Positions 50,341 to 61,051 of a DNA stretch of 64,000 nt are shown here, piece after piece (position 1 is the first letter of the stretch; every line of letters starts with the position of its first letter). Under the pieces are notes generated by a model, which was given only the letters and a program-made list of their open reading frames with translations, made no database searches and had not been told where the DNA came from. The stretch lies in contig NW_024468253.1 in the NCBI RefSeq assembly GCF_002104995.1, forward strand, positions 620,001 through 684,000. The letters run 5' to 3'. This DNA is from Linderina pennispora. Lineage: Eukaryota; Kickxellomycota; Kickxellomycetes; Kickxellales; Kickxellaceae. Made by a program: the position numbers and the translations under genes.

Positions 50341-50716
50341 GTCACGTGGCGGATTTTTAGGAGCAGATCCCTGGCTCACCACAACACAATGGGAGTGTCA
50401 ACAGTTTGGCAGTGGTCGCTTCTAATTTTTTTGTTGTTGTTCTCATCTCTTGCTTTCCTAACATTTCAACTTCACCCTTCCCCTCTTTTTCATTTCATAA
50501 CAAGAACCCTCGACACACTTTTAGTAGCTTAAAAGTTGTTTGCAGCTTTTTTGTTAAACCACATCCCTTCATTTCCCTTCTAATCCGAGTAATTGCCTTT
50601 ATTAACGAGTACAAACATCAAGTAAGCAGCAAAGTGTAGCAGATAGAGTCTGGCGTTTTCCCGCTGTGCCAAACTGCTGGAACTAATGATTACTGCCTTC
50701 CACCTCCCCATGTAGG
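50341..50716. other. intergenic region and septin leader with an intron
   Basis: T-rich, then a probable leader intron at 50622-50715 (donor GTAAGC, branch-like ctaat at about 50684, acceptor TAG). The first coding base of the septin follows one base later. Confidence 0.5.
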
Positions 50717-51991
50717 ATGCGCCAGAACAACGTTGCCGACAGCGGAGCCATCAAGAAGAAGATGAACGGGTACGTTGGGTTCTCGAACTACCCGAACCAG
50801 GTGCACCGGCGGTCGATTAAGCGCGGGTTCAACTTTACGCTGATGGTGGTGGGCGAGTCCGGGCTGGGCAAGTCGACGCTGATCAACACGCTGTTTGAGA
50901 GCAAGGTGTACCCCGGACGCGACGACAGCGCAGCGGTGGGGGCGGTGGAGCACCCGAACGGCGTGGAGATCTCGTCGGTGACGGCAGACATCCAGGAGAA
51001 CGGCATCAAGCTGAAGCTGTCGGTGGTGGACACGCCTGGGTTCGGCGACTCGATCAACAACGAGGAGTCGTGGAAGCCGATTGTGGAGAACGTCGAGTCG
51101 CGGTTCGACGCGTACCTGGCGCAGGAGAACCGGGTGAACCGCAGCAAGATCGTGGACAACCGCGTGAATGCGCTGCTGTACTTCATCAAGCCCACGGGGC
51201 ACCGGCTGCGGGCGATTGACATTGAGTTCATGAAGAACCTGCACACGCGGGTCAACCTGATTCCGGTGATTGCCAAGTCGGACACGCTGACGCCGCGCGA
51301 GGTGGAGCAGTTCAAGGCGAATGTGCTGGCAGACATCAACTACCACGGGATCCAGATCTTCAAGCCGGTGTCGGACGAGTACGACGACCCGGAGACGATT
51401 GCCGACAACAAGGATATTGCGGGCAAGATTCCTTTTGCGGTGATCGGCAGCGAGAGCTTTGTGGAGCGTGCAGACGGCACCAAGGTGCGCGGGCGGCAGT
51501 ACCCGTGGGGCATCATTGAGGTGGAGAACGAGCAGCACAACGACTTTGTGCGGCTGCGGCAGATGCTGCTGCGTACGCACATGGAGGAGCTGCGCGACAC
51601 GACCGACGTGGCGCTGTACGAGTCGTACCGCACGCAGAAGCTGCTGGCCATGGGCCATGTGCAGGACGCAGCAGTGTTCCGTGAGTTCAACCCGCGCGTG
51701 CAGCAGGAGGAGGAGGCGCGCGCCCACTACGCCAAGATGCAGAAGCTGGAGGCCGAGATGTCGGCGGTGTTCCAGCAGAAGGTGCAGGAGAAGGAGGCCA
51801 AGCTGAAGCAGTCCGAAGAGGAGCTGCACTCGCGCCACAAGGAGATGAAGGCGGCGATGGAGGCCCAGCGCACGGCGCTCGAGGAGCAGAAGAGGCGGGC
51901 GCAGGCGGCGATGCCGGTCCCGGGGACTGCCGAGCCCATGTACCAGACGCAGCCGCGCAAGGACAAGAAGAAGCTCTTTGGTGGGTTCTAG
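50717..51991 (+). CDS. septin
   Basis: A 424-residue septin, a GTP-binding protein that assembles into hetero-oligomeric filaments at sites of cytokinesis and polarised growth. The start GYVGFSNYPNQVHRRSIKRGF is the polybasic region before the GTPase domain. G1 is GESGLGKST (residues 46-54), G3 DTPGFGD and G4 AKSD. The septin unique element includes GRQYPWGIIEVENEQHNDF and LRTHMEELRDTT. A long charged C-terminal helix (about 335-395, EEEARAHYAKMQKLEAEM onward) should form a coiled coil. The N-terminal block is most like the Cdc3/AspB type, but subgroup assignment by eye is uncertain. The frame is intact with very high GC at third positions. Confidence 0.93.
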   Translation: MRQNNVADSGAIKKKMNGYVGFSNYPNQVHRRSIKRGFNFTLMVVGESGLGKSTLINTLFESKVYPGRDDSAAVGAVEHPNGVEISSVTADIQENGIKLKLSVVDTPGFGDSINNEESWKPIVENVESRFDAYLAQENRVNRSKIVDNRVNALLYFIKPTGHRLRAIDIEFMKNLHTRVNLIPVIAKSDTLTPREVEQFKANVLADINYHGIQIFKPVSDEYDDPETIADNKDIAGKIPFAVIGSESFVERADGTKVRGRQYPWGIIEVENEQHNDFVRLRQMLLRTHMEELRDTTDVALYESYRTQKLLAMGHVQDAAVFREFNPRVQQEEEARAHYAKMQKLEAEMSAVFQQKVQEKEAKLKQSEEELHSRHKEMKAAMEAQRTALEEQKRRAQAAMPVPGTAEPMYQTQPRKDKKKLFGGF

Positions 51992-52217
51992 GCTGTGCTG
52001 CCTGCTGTGGTGGCTGGCTAGAACAAAAGCTTCTTCCGAGAATTTTCATTAGTTTTCTTTTCCCTCTCTTCCAACAACAAAACCCCAGTTTAGCCTGTTG
52101 TTTTGGTCACGGGACAGGGCAGGTTGTGGTGGGCGGTCTGGAGTTTGCTGTTTTCTCATTTCGCTCAGCGACGCTTTTGCAATCCTTATTTTTTTTTTTC
52201 CTCCTATTGCTCGCCGT

Positions 52218-52847
52218 ATGCACAGAATGAGACCGCTGCTACGCATCGCCCAACAGCCAGTCCGGCCGCATTTGCTGGCACAGCGTGCACGGGGGTACGC
52301 TACACAAAAGCATTTCTTTGACACGCACCGGCTGGCAGCCCGGCTCGAGCGCGAGGGGTTTTCGGCAGAGCAGTCTCGCACCATGGTGACGGCGCTGGCA
52401 GACGTGATGCAAGAGAGCACAGGCAACATCCTAGGCAACATAGTGACCAAGGCGGAGCAAGACAAGACGCTGTACATGTACAAGGTGGATTTCGCGCAGC
52501 TAAAGTCCGAGATCCAGATGATGGAAAAGACGGACTACTCGATCATGAAGGCAGAGAACGAGCGACTGCAGGGGGAGGTGAACAAGCTGAAGCAGAAGCT
52601 GCGCGAGGAGATCACGCGCACGCAGGCGGGGGTGCGGCTGGACATGAGCCTGGAGAAGGGCCGGGCGCGGGACGAGCAGGCGCAGCATGAGATCAAGATC
52701 AAGGAGACGGACACCAAGATCGAGCAGGAGATATCGGGGCTGCGAACGCAGATGGAGAGCATAAAGTTTAGCATCTTGCAGTACATGATTGGTACCATCA
52801 CCGGTACAGGCGCCTTGATCCTGGCGTACCTCCGGATGTTCAAATAG
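52218..52847 (+). CDS. mitochondrial coiled-coil membrane protein, FMP32/MCUR1 (DUF1640) type
   Basis: A 209-residue protein. MHRMRPLLRIAQQPVRPHLL then RARGYATQ is a mitochondrial presequence with a probable cleavage near GYAT. FFDTHRLAARLEREGFSAEQ followed by ALADVM matches the conserved start of the DUF1640/CCDC90 family (yeast Fmp32, animal MCUR1). A long coiled coil follows (KSEIQMMEK to GLRTQMESIKF). One transmembrane segment near the end (MIGTITGTGALILAYLRMFK) anchors it in the inner membrane. Members have been linked to cytochrome oxidase assembly and calcium-uniporter regulation; which applies here is unknown. An upstream start in the same frame is possible but would hide the presequence. 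Confidence 0.8.
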   Translation: MHRMRPLLRIAQQPVRPHLLAQRARGYATQKHFFDTHRLAARLEREGFSAEQSRTMVTALADVMQESTGNILGNIVTKAEQDKTLYMYKVDFAQLKSEIQMMEKTDYSIMKAENERLQGEVNKLKQKLREEITRTQAGVRLDMSLEKGRARDEQAQHEIKIKETDTKIEQEISGLRTQMESIKFSILQYMIGTITGTGALILAYLRMFK

Positions 52848-53129
52848 AAGGGCCGTGCTGTGTGGGTCGGGAGACGGTGGGAAAAAATTCCAAACGGGAG
52901 CGGACTGATAACCAGGCGTGTTGTACTCGTGGGAACCAAATAATCGCCTGCTGGCGTTTGCGTATCGTTCCGAGGGAGGCAGGCGCCTTTCAGGCAGCAC
53001 TTAAAGGCCCGGGCTGGGCAGCGGAGAGGGGGCTGGCGCACCGTAGACTAGACGCTCCCCCTCTTCTCTCCCCTTGCTTGTAGTTATTTTTAGCAGTACT
53101 TTTTCTTGTTCTTTACCACACACACATCA
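52848..53129. other. intergenic region
   Basis: About 280 bases with a CT-rich leader (53050-53125) before the carboxylase gene. No other feature. Confidence 0.35.
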
Positions 53130-54822
53130 ATGCTTCGTCTGTTCCGCTCTCCGACCATCGCAGCATCGCTCCGGCGCGCTCCGGCCATGCGTGGGTTTGC
53201 GTCGCACCAGGCGATGACGGTGATTCCCAACACGACCGAGTCCAAGTCGGCACAGTTCCAGGAGAACGCCAGCAACATGGCCCAGGCGGTGCGCGACCTG
53301 GAAGCACAGGTGACGCGGATCTCGCAGGGCGGGCCTGAGAAGGCGCGGGCCAAGCACCTGGCACGCAACAAGCTGCTGCCGCGCGACCGGGTGGGCAAGC
53401 TGCTGGACCCGGGATCGGCGTTCCTGGAGCTGTCGCAGCTGGCGGGGCTGGGGATGTACGGCGAGGAGATCGCGGGCGGCGGAATCATCACGGGGATTGG
53501 GCGTGTCAACGGCGTCGAGTGCATGGTGGTGGCCAACGACTCGACAGTCAAGGGCGGCACGTACTACCCGATCACAGGTCAAGAAGCACCTGCGCGCGCA
53601 GGAGATTGCACGTGAAAACAACCTCCCGTGCGTGTACCTGGTGGACTCGGGCGGTGCCAACCTGCCGCACCAGGCGGAGGTGTTCCCGGACCGCGAGCAC
53701 TTTGGGCGCATCTTCTACAACCAGGCGACCATGTCGGGCATGGGTATCCCGCAGATCGCCGTGGTCATGGGGTCGTGCACGGCCGGCGGAGCGTATGTGC
53801 CGGCCATGGCCGACGAGAGCATCATTGTGAAGAACCAGGGCACTATTTTCCTGGCCGGCCCGCCGCTGGTCAAGGCCGCAACCGGCGAGGTCGTCAGCGC
53901 CGAGGAGCTGGGCGGCGCCGACCTGCACTGCCGCACGTCGGGCGTCACCGACCACTACGCAATGGACGATGCCCACGCCCTGGCGCTGGCGCGTGAGGCT
54001 GTGGCCAGCCTCAACTGGCAGAAGCCGCAGCAGCTGGCACTGCGGGCGCCCGAGCAGCCGCTGTACGACGCGGCAGAGCTGGGTGGCATCGTCGGTACCA
54101 ACCTGCGCAAGCCGTTTGACGTCAAGCAGGTCATTGCACGCATCGTCGACGGTAGCCGCTTCCAGGAGTTCAAGCGCCTGTACGGCACCACGCTGGTGAC
54201 TGGCTTTGCCCATGTGCATGGCCAGCCTGTCGGCATCGTGGCCAACAACGGCATTCTGTTTGCCGAGTCTGCCCAGAAGGGCGCCCACTTCATCGAGCTG
54301 TGCGCCCAGCGCGGCATCCCGTTGGTGTTCCTGCAGAACATCACCGGCTTCATGGTTGGCTCGTCGGCCGAGGCTGGCGGTATTGCCAAGCATGGCGCCA
54401 AGCTGGTTACCGCGGTGGCCTGCGCAAAGGTCCCCAAGTTCACCTTCCTGATCGGCGGCAGCTTCGGCGCCGGCAACTACGGCATGTGCGGCCGCGCGTA
54501 CTCGCCGCGGTTCCTGTGGATGTGGCCCAATGCCCGCATCTCGGTTATGGGCGGCGAGCAGGCGTCCAATGTGCTGGCCCAGGTCAAGCGCGACGGCATG
54601 GAGGCGCGCGGCCAGACATGGGCAAGCGAGGCCGAAGACGAGTTCAAGCAGCCCATTGTCGACAAGTACGAGGCCGAGGGCCACCCGTACTACTCGTCGG
54701 CGCGCCTGTGGGACGACGGAGTCATCCGCCCCGAGGACACCCGCCGCGTGCTGGGCCTGGCGCTGTCGGCATCGCTGAACAAGCCGATCGAGAAGACCCA
54801 GTTTGGCGTGTTCCGCATGTAA
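53130..54822 (+). CDS. MCCC2: methylcrotonoyl-CoA carboxylase beta subunit (one +1 shift)
   Basis: About 563 codons of the carboxyltransferase subunit of the mitochondrial biotin enzyme of leucine breakdown. An Arg/Ser-rich presequence ([20 protein letters not shown]) starts it. Conserved blocks include [107 protein letters not shown] and [20 protein letters not shown]. It ends at the expected ...TQFGVFRM. One extra G near 53577 splits GTYYPIT from [11 protein letters not shown], which are contiguous in all homologues I know. Together with the acyl-CoA dehydrogenase at 22378, it would act in branched-chain amino acid oxidation. Confidence 0.9.
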
Positions 54823-54884
54823 GCAAGTATTAAATGGAAACCGATTGTTCAAACAAAACTGAAAAGTCTATTTTATTTCCCGCT

Positions 54885-55562
54885 TTACTGGCCCAGCACT
54901 TCGAGGAATGCCTGGTACTGCTTGCGCCAGGCCGCATTGCTGGGCATAAAGTGCCCGCCCTCGTGTGTCTTGACCACCGCGTCAATGAATGCCTCCTCGG
55001 CCAGCTGCTTGCCGCGGTCCATGGGCACGATGTGGTCGTTTTCGCCGACCACATGGATGCTGGGCGTGGTGAGCTTCTCCGCCGCGATAATCTGCCGGAA
55101 CTGCGGCAGGTCCGGGTAGAAGCCCGCAAACAGCATGACGAACTTGGGCACTGGCTGGTCCCCCAGCTCTCCCGCCAACGCTTGCACGTCCGCGTCCATA
55201 TCTGCCAGCCTGGACGACTTTGCAATCTGCATGAGCGCCAGCAGCACCGCCGCCATGCCCGATCCCTGCGAGAACCCAACGATGGCATCGAACGGGCCCT
55301 CTTCCTTCATGGTCTGGTGGATTGCGCGCATGCTCTGCTGCATCTCCTGCCAGACCTTGCCGTCCTTGCGGTTCCACCATGCCGCCGAGGGCCCGTCGTC
55401 GGTGGGCTCGTCTGACTGGAACTCTGTGGCCTGGATCGGCGCTGTCATGTAGGTGAAGTCGAGCTGGTTTTTGAGCGCCCGCCGGAACGGCCCAGTGCGG
55501 TCATGGAACTTTTTGGCGTTCTGGGTATACCCGTGCAGACAGAGGACCTTGAATTTCGACAT
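54885..55562 (-). CDS. FSH1-family serine hydrolase
   Basis: A 225-residue alpha/beta hydrolase of the FSH1 (family of serine hydrolases) type. The start MSKFKVLCLHGYTQNAKKF has the family's LHGYxQN oxyanion region. GFSQGSGMA contains the nucleophile Ser98. GENDHIVP supplies the likely acid and HEGGHFMPSN the histidine. Length matches the family; the natural substrate is unknown, and some relatives act on acyl esters. No signal or presequence, so it is probably cytosolic. The ATG at 55562 is used; an upstream TTG in frame is not a credible start. It converges on the carboxylase gene with only about 60 bases between stops. Confidence 0.88.
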   Translation of the reverse strand: MSKFKVLCLHGYTQNAKKFHDRTGPFRRALKNQLDFTYMTAPIQATEFQSDEPTDDGPSAAWWNRKDGKVWQEMQQSMRAIHQTMKEEGPFDAIVGFSQGSGMAAVLLALMQIAKSSRLADMDADVQALAGELGDQPVPKFVMLFAGFYPDLPQFRQIIAAEKLTTPSIHVVGENDHIVPMDRGKQLAEEAFIDAVVKTHEGGHFMPSNAAWRKQYQAFLEVLGQ

Positions 55563-55807
55563 TTCCAATAATTTCTACTAGTGCAAGCGAGTTGGGTGAA
55601 AGGGCGGTGAGTAGGAAAAGGGATGGGCGGGCTCTGCATTTGTAAGCACCTAGAGGCACTTTGGCGCATATACGGCCGCTATAAATGGCACGGAATCGAC
55701 GCGCTGGGCTGGATCCGGTCTCTGCGGCTGTCTACTTCTTCTTCTCCACCTCCCCCAACAGCTCTGTCACACTGCTTTTCTTCTAATATTTATCCTAATT
55801 TAACGAA
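55563..55807. other. divergent promoter region
   Basis: 245 bases. A ctataaatgg at about 55679, roughly 125 bases before the plus-strand start, is a TATA candidate for the LRR gene, with a CT-rich leader after it. Confidence 0.45.
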
Positions 55808-57588
55808 ATGCGCGTCAGCTTACCGGACGAGCTCCTGCTCCGGATCATATCCACCTACGACCGGAGCAACGGGAAACTGCGAAATATGCCAGACCAGATC
55901 CGCGCCCTACAGCCCCTATCCGCAATCAACCAGCGATGGCGCCGGCTCACCCTGCCGCTCTTCTGCAAGCGCGCGTTTGTCTCGATCGACGAGACCGAAG
56001 CATCGCCAGTGGTGCTGCGCACAGACAGCAACCTGGGCCTTCTCCTGGACACCGAGCACGACGATCTGGCAAGGGAGATGGTGATCTGGGTCACCTGCTC
56101 GATGGTGTCGCTGCCCAAGATCCAGCGGCTCCTGACAAAGGCTGGCTTTGACCGCACAGCATGGCTGACGGTGCGCCGGCTGGAGTACTGCAATGCGCTG
56201 CACGACTTCCCGGAAGACGACGAGTACTATGCGCCCGAGAGCGTGCAGGAGTTCAGCGAGTTTCTGTCGCTGGCGCTGCCGTCATTGCGCGATATCGACT
56301 ACGAGGACATGTACAGCCAGTTCACGTACAACCGGTTCACCGCTAGCCCGCTGATCAACGAGCACATCGGAGGACCGACGGCGCTGCATTCCTTGCGCAC
56401 TTACTCGGACCTGCCCCCTATGCTCAGCCACTACCAGGGCCAGCCAATTTCTATCCAGAAGCTGGATATTTCGGGCATTAACTTTCCGCGTGCACTGCGA
56501 TTGCCAAAGATCCTGGCCTCGTCGCTGGTTGAACTTGACCTGTCGTCGGTCGATGCCGGCAAGCTGTGGGACATGTTTGCATCGAACACCGGCGATCTGG
56601 TGTTTACGCAGCTGAGGCGGCTGTCCCTGGTGTTTCATTGGCAGTCGAGAGCGGCAGGCACTCGGCCGTGGTATTTCGTTGACGGACTCAACGACATGGA
56701 GGGTGAGGATTCGGATGAGGATTCAGGATGGCGGTGACGAGACCGATGGTCCGGTACCGGTCCCACAGAATTACATGCAGGCAGCGAACCTGGGCAGGCC
56801 GCGGTTTCCGGTCCTGCAGGAGCTCGAGGTGCGCCGGTTCTCCGGCAATCTGCCGCATTTCCTGTCGCTGTTTCCCTGCGGCCAGCTACGCCGTCTGGTT
56901 CTGGGCGGACTGAAGAGCGAGCTGCCAGCCAGCTGGGACTTTTCGCCATTCCGCTCGCTCCAACAGCTCAGTGTGCGCTACGTCGATCCCATCGACTCTG
57001 GCGACGAGTCATACATCGAAGAGTCTTTGCGCCGCCTCTTCCACACCAGCCCGCTGTCGCTGCAGAAGCTGACGGTGAGCTTGATGTCGCACATCTCGAC
57101 CATTCCGCTGCCCGTCTACGCGCCCCTGGATACACTGCTGACATCGCTGAGCATATCGGGAGACGTGCGCGTGGAGGAGGTCGTGCGCGTGCTTGAAAAC
57201 CTTTCCAGTCTGCAGCGGCTGATGATCAGCGACACCATAGTGGACCCGCTGGTGTCGAACGCCCAGCTGGTCGGCAAGTTCAAGGGCACCACAGAGGCCG
57301 ACTTTGGCGGGGTCAGCACGTCGCTGCGCGTGCTGGAGGTTCCGCTTCTGAGCTCAGCAGATGGCGAGCCAGGACGAGGCAGGAATGACGCAGAGGATGG
57401 TGGCGAAGTACAGGCAGCTGCTGTTCTGCCTGTTGCCGAGACTGCCGAATGTCTATCTGCTGCTGGTTGGCTTAGACTGTGTCAAAGCAGTCCGCAAATC
57501 GATTGATACAACACTTGGCGCCAAGGTGGTTCCGGCGCCCATTGACGACAGATTCAGGAAGCTGAAGGTCCAGCCTTGGAAGCTGTAG
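55808..57588 (+). CDS. F-box/LRR-like protein (two +1 shifts)
   Basis: About 592 codons. MRVSLPDELLLRIISTYD is an F-box-like opening, with ALQPLSAINQRWRRLTLPLFC as its second half. Leucine-rich blocks follow: LALPSLRDIDYEDM, SLVELDLSSVDAGKL, FTQLRRLSLVFHW, FPVLQELEVRRFSG, GQLRRLVLGGLKSE, SLQKLTVSL and LPRLPNVYLLLVGLD near the end. +1 shifts fall near 56726 (in an acidic EDSDEDS loop) and about 57355 (near LLSS). Both lie in variable loops, so the exact joints cannot be fixed by homology. Same architecture as 10205, 24905 and 32742. Confidence 0.6.
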
Positions 57589-57713
57589 CCAAACAATAGG
57601 CGCCCCAGCAGTTTTGGTGGATTAAAAAACATAGTATTTGGAGATAGAAAGGAGATGCAAAAAGGGAGATAGAGGGACTGTTGGCGACGCCTGCAGAGCA
57701 GGCAGCAAGCACC

Positions 57714-59198
57714 CTAGACAAACTGGACAGCGCTGATGCTGTCAATGTACTGGTCGCCGACCAATGTCTTGCCCTTCAGGGACTCGAGGCCCTCGCCGGC
57801 ATACGACACCAGCGCCGAGATCTCAAAGGCCGGCTGCTGGCCATCGACCGACTGGACCTTGCCGCCAGCGGCCTCAACGAAGCGGATGCACTGGGAGATC
57901 AGGTCGCTGCGCGAGGTCTCGGGGCAGTCAACGCCGGTTCCCGGGGCGTTCTTGAGCGGCGAGAACTGGTCCCTGCGGTCGACCTCGAGAATCGCCATCT
58001 TCTGGACATAGGGGAAGACATCAAACACGAAGCGCTCGAGCTTGATGCCGTTGGGCTTGGTCGGGGCGACCTGCTCGTCGGTCTCGGTGTCGATGTGCTT
58101 GATCTTCTTCTTCGCAATGTGGTGCTCCAGCTTGGACTCGATGTCGGGCACGCGGTGCTGCAAAAAGTCGAGGGTGTAGAAGTGGTTGCAGATGTTGCCA
58201 GCGTTGTACGCCAGCTGCGAGGTGCTGTCCCGGGTCAGCTGGGCCATCTCCGGGCTGATCTCCGAGTACTCGACCACACTGTAGTGGCCGTTACGCAGGC
58301 AGATCACGCCCACCGGCTCGTCCCACGACTTCTTCGGAACAGCCAGCGCTCCGCACTCGGCGCCCTTGAGCGCAGCGTAGCCAACAAACGTCGGGTCCGC
58401 CACGCGCACAAGGCAGTTGTCGACACAGTACGAGTGGATGTGCTCGACGCCGCGCGCACGCAGCCAGTCGAGGGCGCCGCTCAGGCGCAGGGCCTCGTAG
58501 ATCCCGCCGTTGCCGTCGGGCGCAACAGCGACCTTGCCGCGGTTCTCGAGCAGGATCTTGCCCTCGAGATCAAAGCACGGCAGCACGCCCTGGTTGAAGA
58601 AGAAGACGTCGTCGGGGTTCAGCCCAAAGAAGTTCTCGTCGACAAACTTTTGCTGTGTCGCCGCGCTGGTGGGGCCCGAGGTCATCACCAGCCAGGGGAT
58701 GACCGCCTTGTGCTCGCTGTCCGATGCAATCTCCTGCAGCCGGCGGATGCGCTCGGCCTGGATGTCAAACAGGCACTTGTGCGACGGAAGCCCGATATCG
58801 TAGCAGCCCTTGGGCGCCGACGAGCCCAGGCGCGTGCCCTGGCCGCCAGCAAGCAGGATGACAGCGACCTTGTTGTCGCGAATGAGCTTGATGCCCTCGG
58901 CACGCCACTTCTCGTTGTCGGCAGCCTGTGCCTCATCGATGGTCGATGCAAACGAGTCGGACGCCAGCGGCTCCAGCGTGACCGAATCCGAGACCGGCGC
59001 GGGGTTGCGCACCGTCTTGTCGAAGAATTGGTTGCACCGCTCGACGTCGATGCTGCTCAGCTGCGTGAACAGCGCAGTGGCCTCCTCGTCGCTCAGGTCG
59101 TCAAAGTACTTGAACACCTGCGGCTGTCCGGCGGCGGCGTAGCGCTTCTTGAGCGCCGCGAGGCTCTCAGAGGTGAACGAGGGTGTGCTCTGAACCAT
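57714..59198 (-). CDS. UAP1: UDP-N-acetylglucosamine pyrophosphorylase
   Basis: A 494-residue enzyme that makes UDP-GlcNAc from GlcNAc-1-phosphate and UTP, the precursor for chitin, N-glycans and GPI anchors (yeast Qri1/Uap1). The nucleotide-binding signature LAGGQGTRLGSSAPKG lies at about residues 116-131, followed by KGCYDIGLPSHKCLFDIQAE, WLVMTSGPTS, NPDDVFFFNQGVLPCF, VAPDGNGGIYEAL and NICNHFYTLDFLQ. ATG at 59198 (MVQSTPSFTS) has a good context and matches the normal family start; longer in-frame extensions are leader. The intact 547-codon frame on the opposite strand is a shadow created by GC-rich third positions. Confidence 0.93.
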   Translation of the reverse strand: MVQSTPSFTSESLAALKKRYAAAGQPQVFKYFDDLSDEEATALFTQLSSIDVERCNQFFDKTVRNPAPVSDSVTLEPLASDSFASTIDEAQAADNEKWRAEGIKLIRDNKVAVILLAGGQGTRLGSSAPKGCYDIGLPSHKCLFDIQAERIRRLQEIASDSEHKAVIPWLVMTSGPTSAATQQKFVDENFFGLNPDDVFFFNQGVLPCFDLEGKILLENRGKVAVAPDGNGGIYEALRLSGALDWLRARGVEHIHSYCVDNCLVRVADPTFVGYAALKGAECGALAVPKKSWDEPVGVICLRNGHYSVVEYSEISPEMAQLTRDSTSQLAYNAGNICNHFYTLDFLQHRVPDIESKLEHHIAKKKIKHIDTETDEQVAPTKPNGIKLERFVFDVFPYVQKMAILEVDRRDQFSPLKNAPGTGVDCPETSRSDLISQCIRFVEAAGGKVQSVDGQQPAFEISALVSYAGEGLESLKGKTLVGDQYIDSISAVQFV

Positions 59199-61051
59199 GG
59201 TGCTTTTGGTATGTGTGTGGTTGGTGGTGGTGGAAAACAACGTTATCTTGTAGAGTGCGTCAAAGCGACTAGAGTGCGAATAAAAGCGACGGCGATCTAT
59301 GGAGTGAGGAGAAAGACGGCGTAGCTCCTTACTTAGTATGGATGCGGCGGTGTAAACAGAAACCCAATGAGAGGAGCAAAAACAATGAGCGCAACACAAA
59401 GGTTGACGGGATTGCGGGGGAGCAGGAAAGCAGAGGATACAAAAAGCAGTTCAAGGCAAGCTGCAGAAGCAAAGAGAGAGAAAGAAGGGGACGGTGCCCA
59501 CCCAGGTGCACGCACCCGCTTAAATGGCCAGAGGATATGAATCGTTGCGCTTCATTTTCCATGCACAGGGGGCGCAGAATTGTCCATGGTCAAGACGAAA
59601 AGTAGACCTTGCTGTGGGTGTGGGGACGCAGGGGAGGTACACAACCCCTTCTGCCCACCCGCCCCACCGGCGAATGAAGCGCCTGCATTGGTGTGGGACT
59701 AGCCATTGCGGTGGCCCGCTGTGCCTCTCGCATCCTCTCTGGCCAGGGCGCTTAGCCAATGCGCATTGCAGACTGCCTGGCTGGAGAGGAGACAGAGCCC
59801 ACACACGTCAGTCCGCGGCATGGAGTTGAATCAGCCTGGAGAACCCTGCAACCCCGTGTGGGCTTGCTGGAGAAGACAAAAATCAGAGCCAAAGTCCCGG
59901 TGGCTGAGAAACCCGGCATATCTGGAACAGCAGACAATGCGCAGACAAACACAGGTCAACGAGGGAGAGGCGGGCGAGGCGAGTGGAGTGCACGCCGAAA
60001 ACTGCCCGTAGAGGGCCCTGGATTCTCACACCCAACAGCAATAATAACAACAGCAGCAGCGCACAGAACAACCAGGTGCCTTACCTTTCTAAGGGACGGA
60101 ATTCTATAGTATGCCGCTTCGTATACGTGGAAGGAGGCGCGGCAGTATGGCTTTTGCTGGTGCGAAGCGAAGGGATGGGAGCGGTACAAGGAGAAAGAAG
60201 TAGTACAAAGAGAAATTGCTATGTGGGTGGGAGAAGAACCAGCGCGCTGCTGCTGCCGACGCCCAGGCGCCATTTTATAGCTGGGCTGCTCGTCGCAGGC
60301 GATCTGGCATGCTCTCCTGTTGCCTGGAGGGCCCGGAGCTAGACTGCTGCACTCTACGCCCGGCCAGCATCAGAAGTGCGAGCAGGCGATAAGCACAGCC
60401 GGATGCTCGCACAAAAACGAGGGTTCTAAAATTAGATCCACGGGCCTTTATTGCGCTTCGAACACCAACAACTGGCCGCCGCTGCTGGAGAGGCACTCCT
60501 CTGTCACAGCACCCCAAAAATGGCTTGCTCTTTACTTAGTCTCGATCCTCAAAAATAGGTGGCTGAGTGGGACTGCGGGCCTGTGATTGGGCTACGCCCG
60601 GCGCCGAGCGTGCGTGGTGTTTGTTGTTCCTGGGCCAGGTCCGAGGGGAGGGCTCCTCCCGCCAATAGTGCTGCCGTGTGAGCTGGCCGGCAAGAGCGCT
60701 CCCGCTCTCCCTTCCAGCAGCAGCCTGCTTTGGGCCGTGGAAAGTGGGCCTGCCTGGGCGTGGCGAGCAAGGCAAGATCACCCTCAGTCCACGTGGAAAC
60801 CGCCCCGATGGCACCGCCTCGCAGGCCATTCGCAAAGACGTCATCGAGTGAGCGCGCTGACGCTCTTTATTCGACATCCGCAAAAAAAGAATCTAGAACC
60901 CCCGCATCGCGCACTGCCCGAGCGCCGCGGTCCTTGGAAGCCACCATCGGCGCTTTGGCTGCAGGAATCTGCCCACTGCTTTGAACATCAAGGCGCAACG
61001 AAATCAGCTCCTGGCTGTGCTTGAATTCCCCGCCATGCCTGGCGTCTATTT
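59199..61051. other. long intergenic region
   Basis: About 1.85 kb between the pyrophosphorylase promoter side and the 3' end of the VanZ-like gene. It contains purine-rich tracts (59340-59500) and many GC-rich short frames up to 145 codons on both strands, none with recognisable protein features. No tRNA, repeat or transposon end was seen. Confidence 0.4.

Noticed and set aside
50690-51838. 382-codon frame antisense to the septin
   Set aside because: Low-complexity Leu/Arg/His-rich translation, a typical antisense shadow of a GC-rich gene.
53572-54852. 426-codon frame antisense to methylcrotonoyl-CoA carboxylase beta
   Set aside because: Same reason; the sense strand carries every conserved block of the family.
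57681-59324. 547-codon open frame antisense to UDP-GlcNAc pyrophosphorylase
   Set aside because: Shadow of a GC3-rich gene. The opposite strand encodes an unmistakable enzyme over the same bases; the antisense product has no domain-like features.
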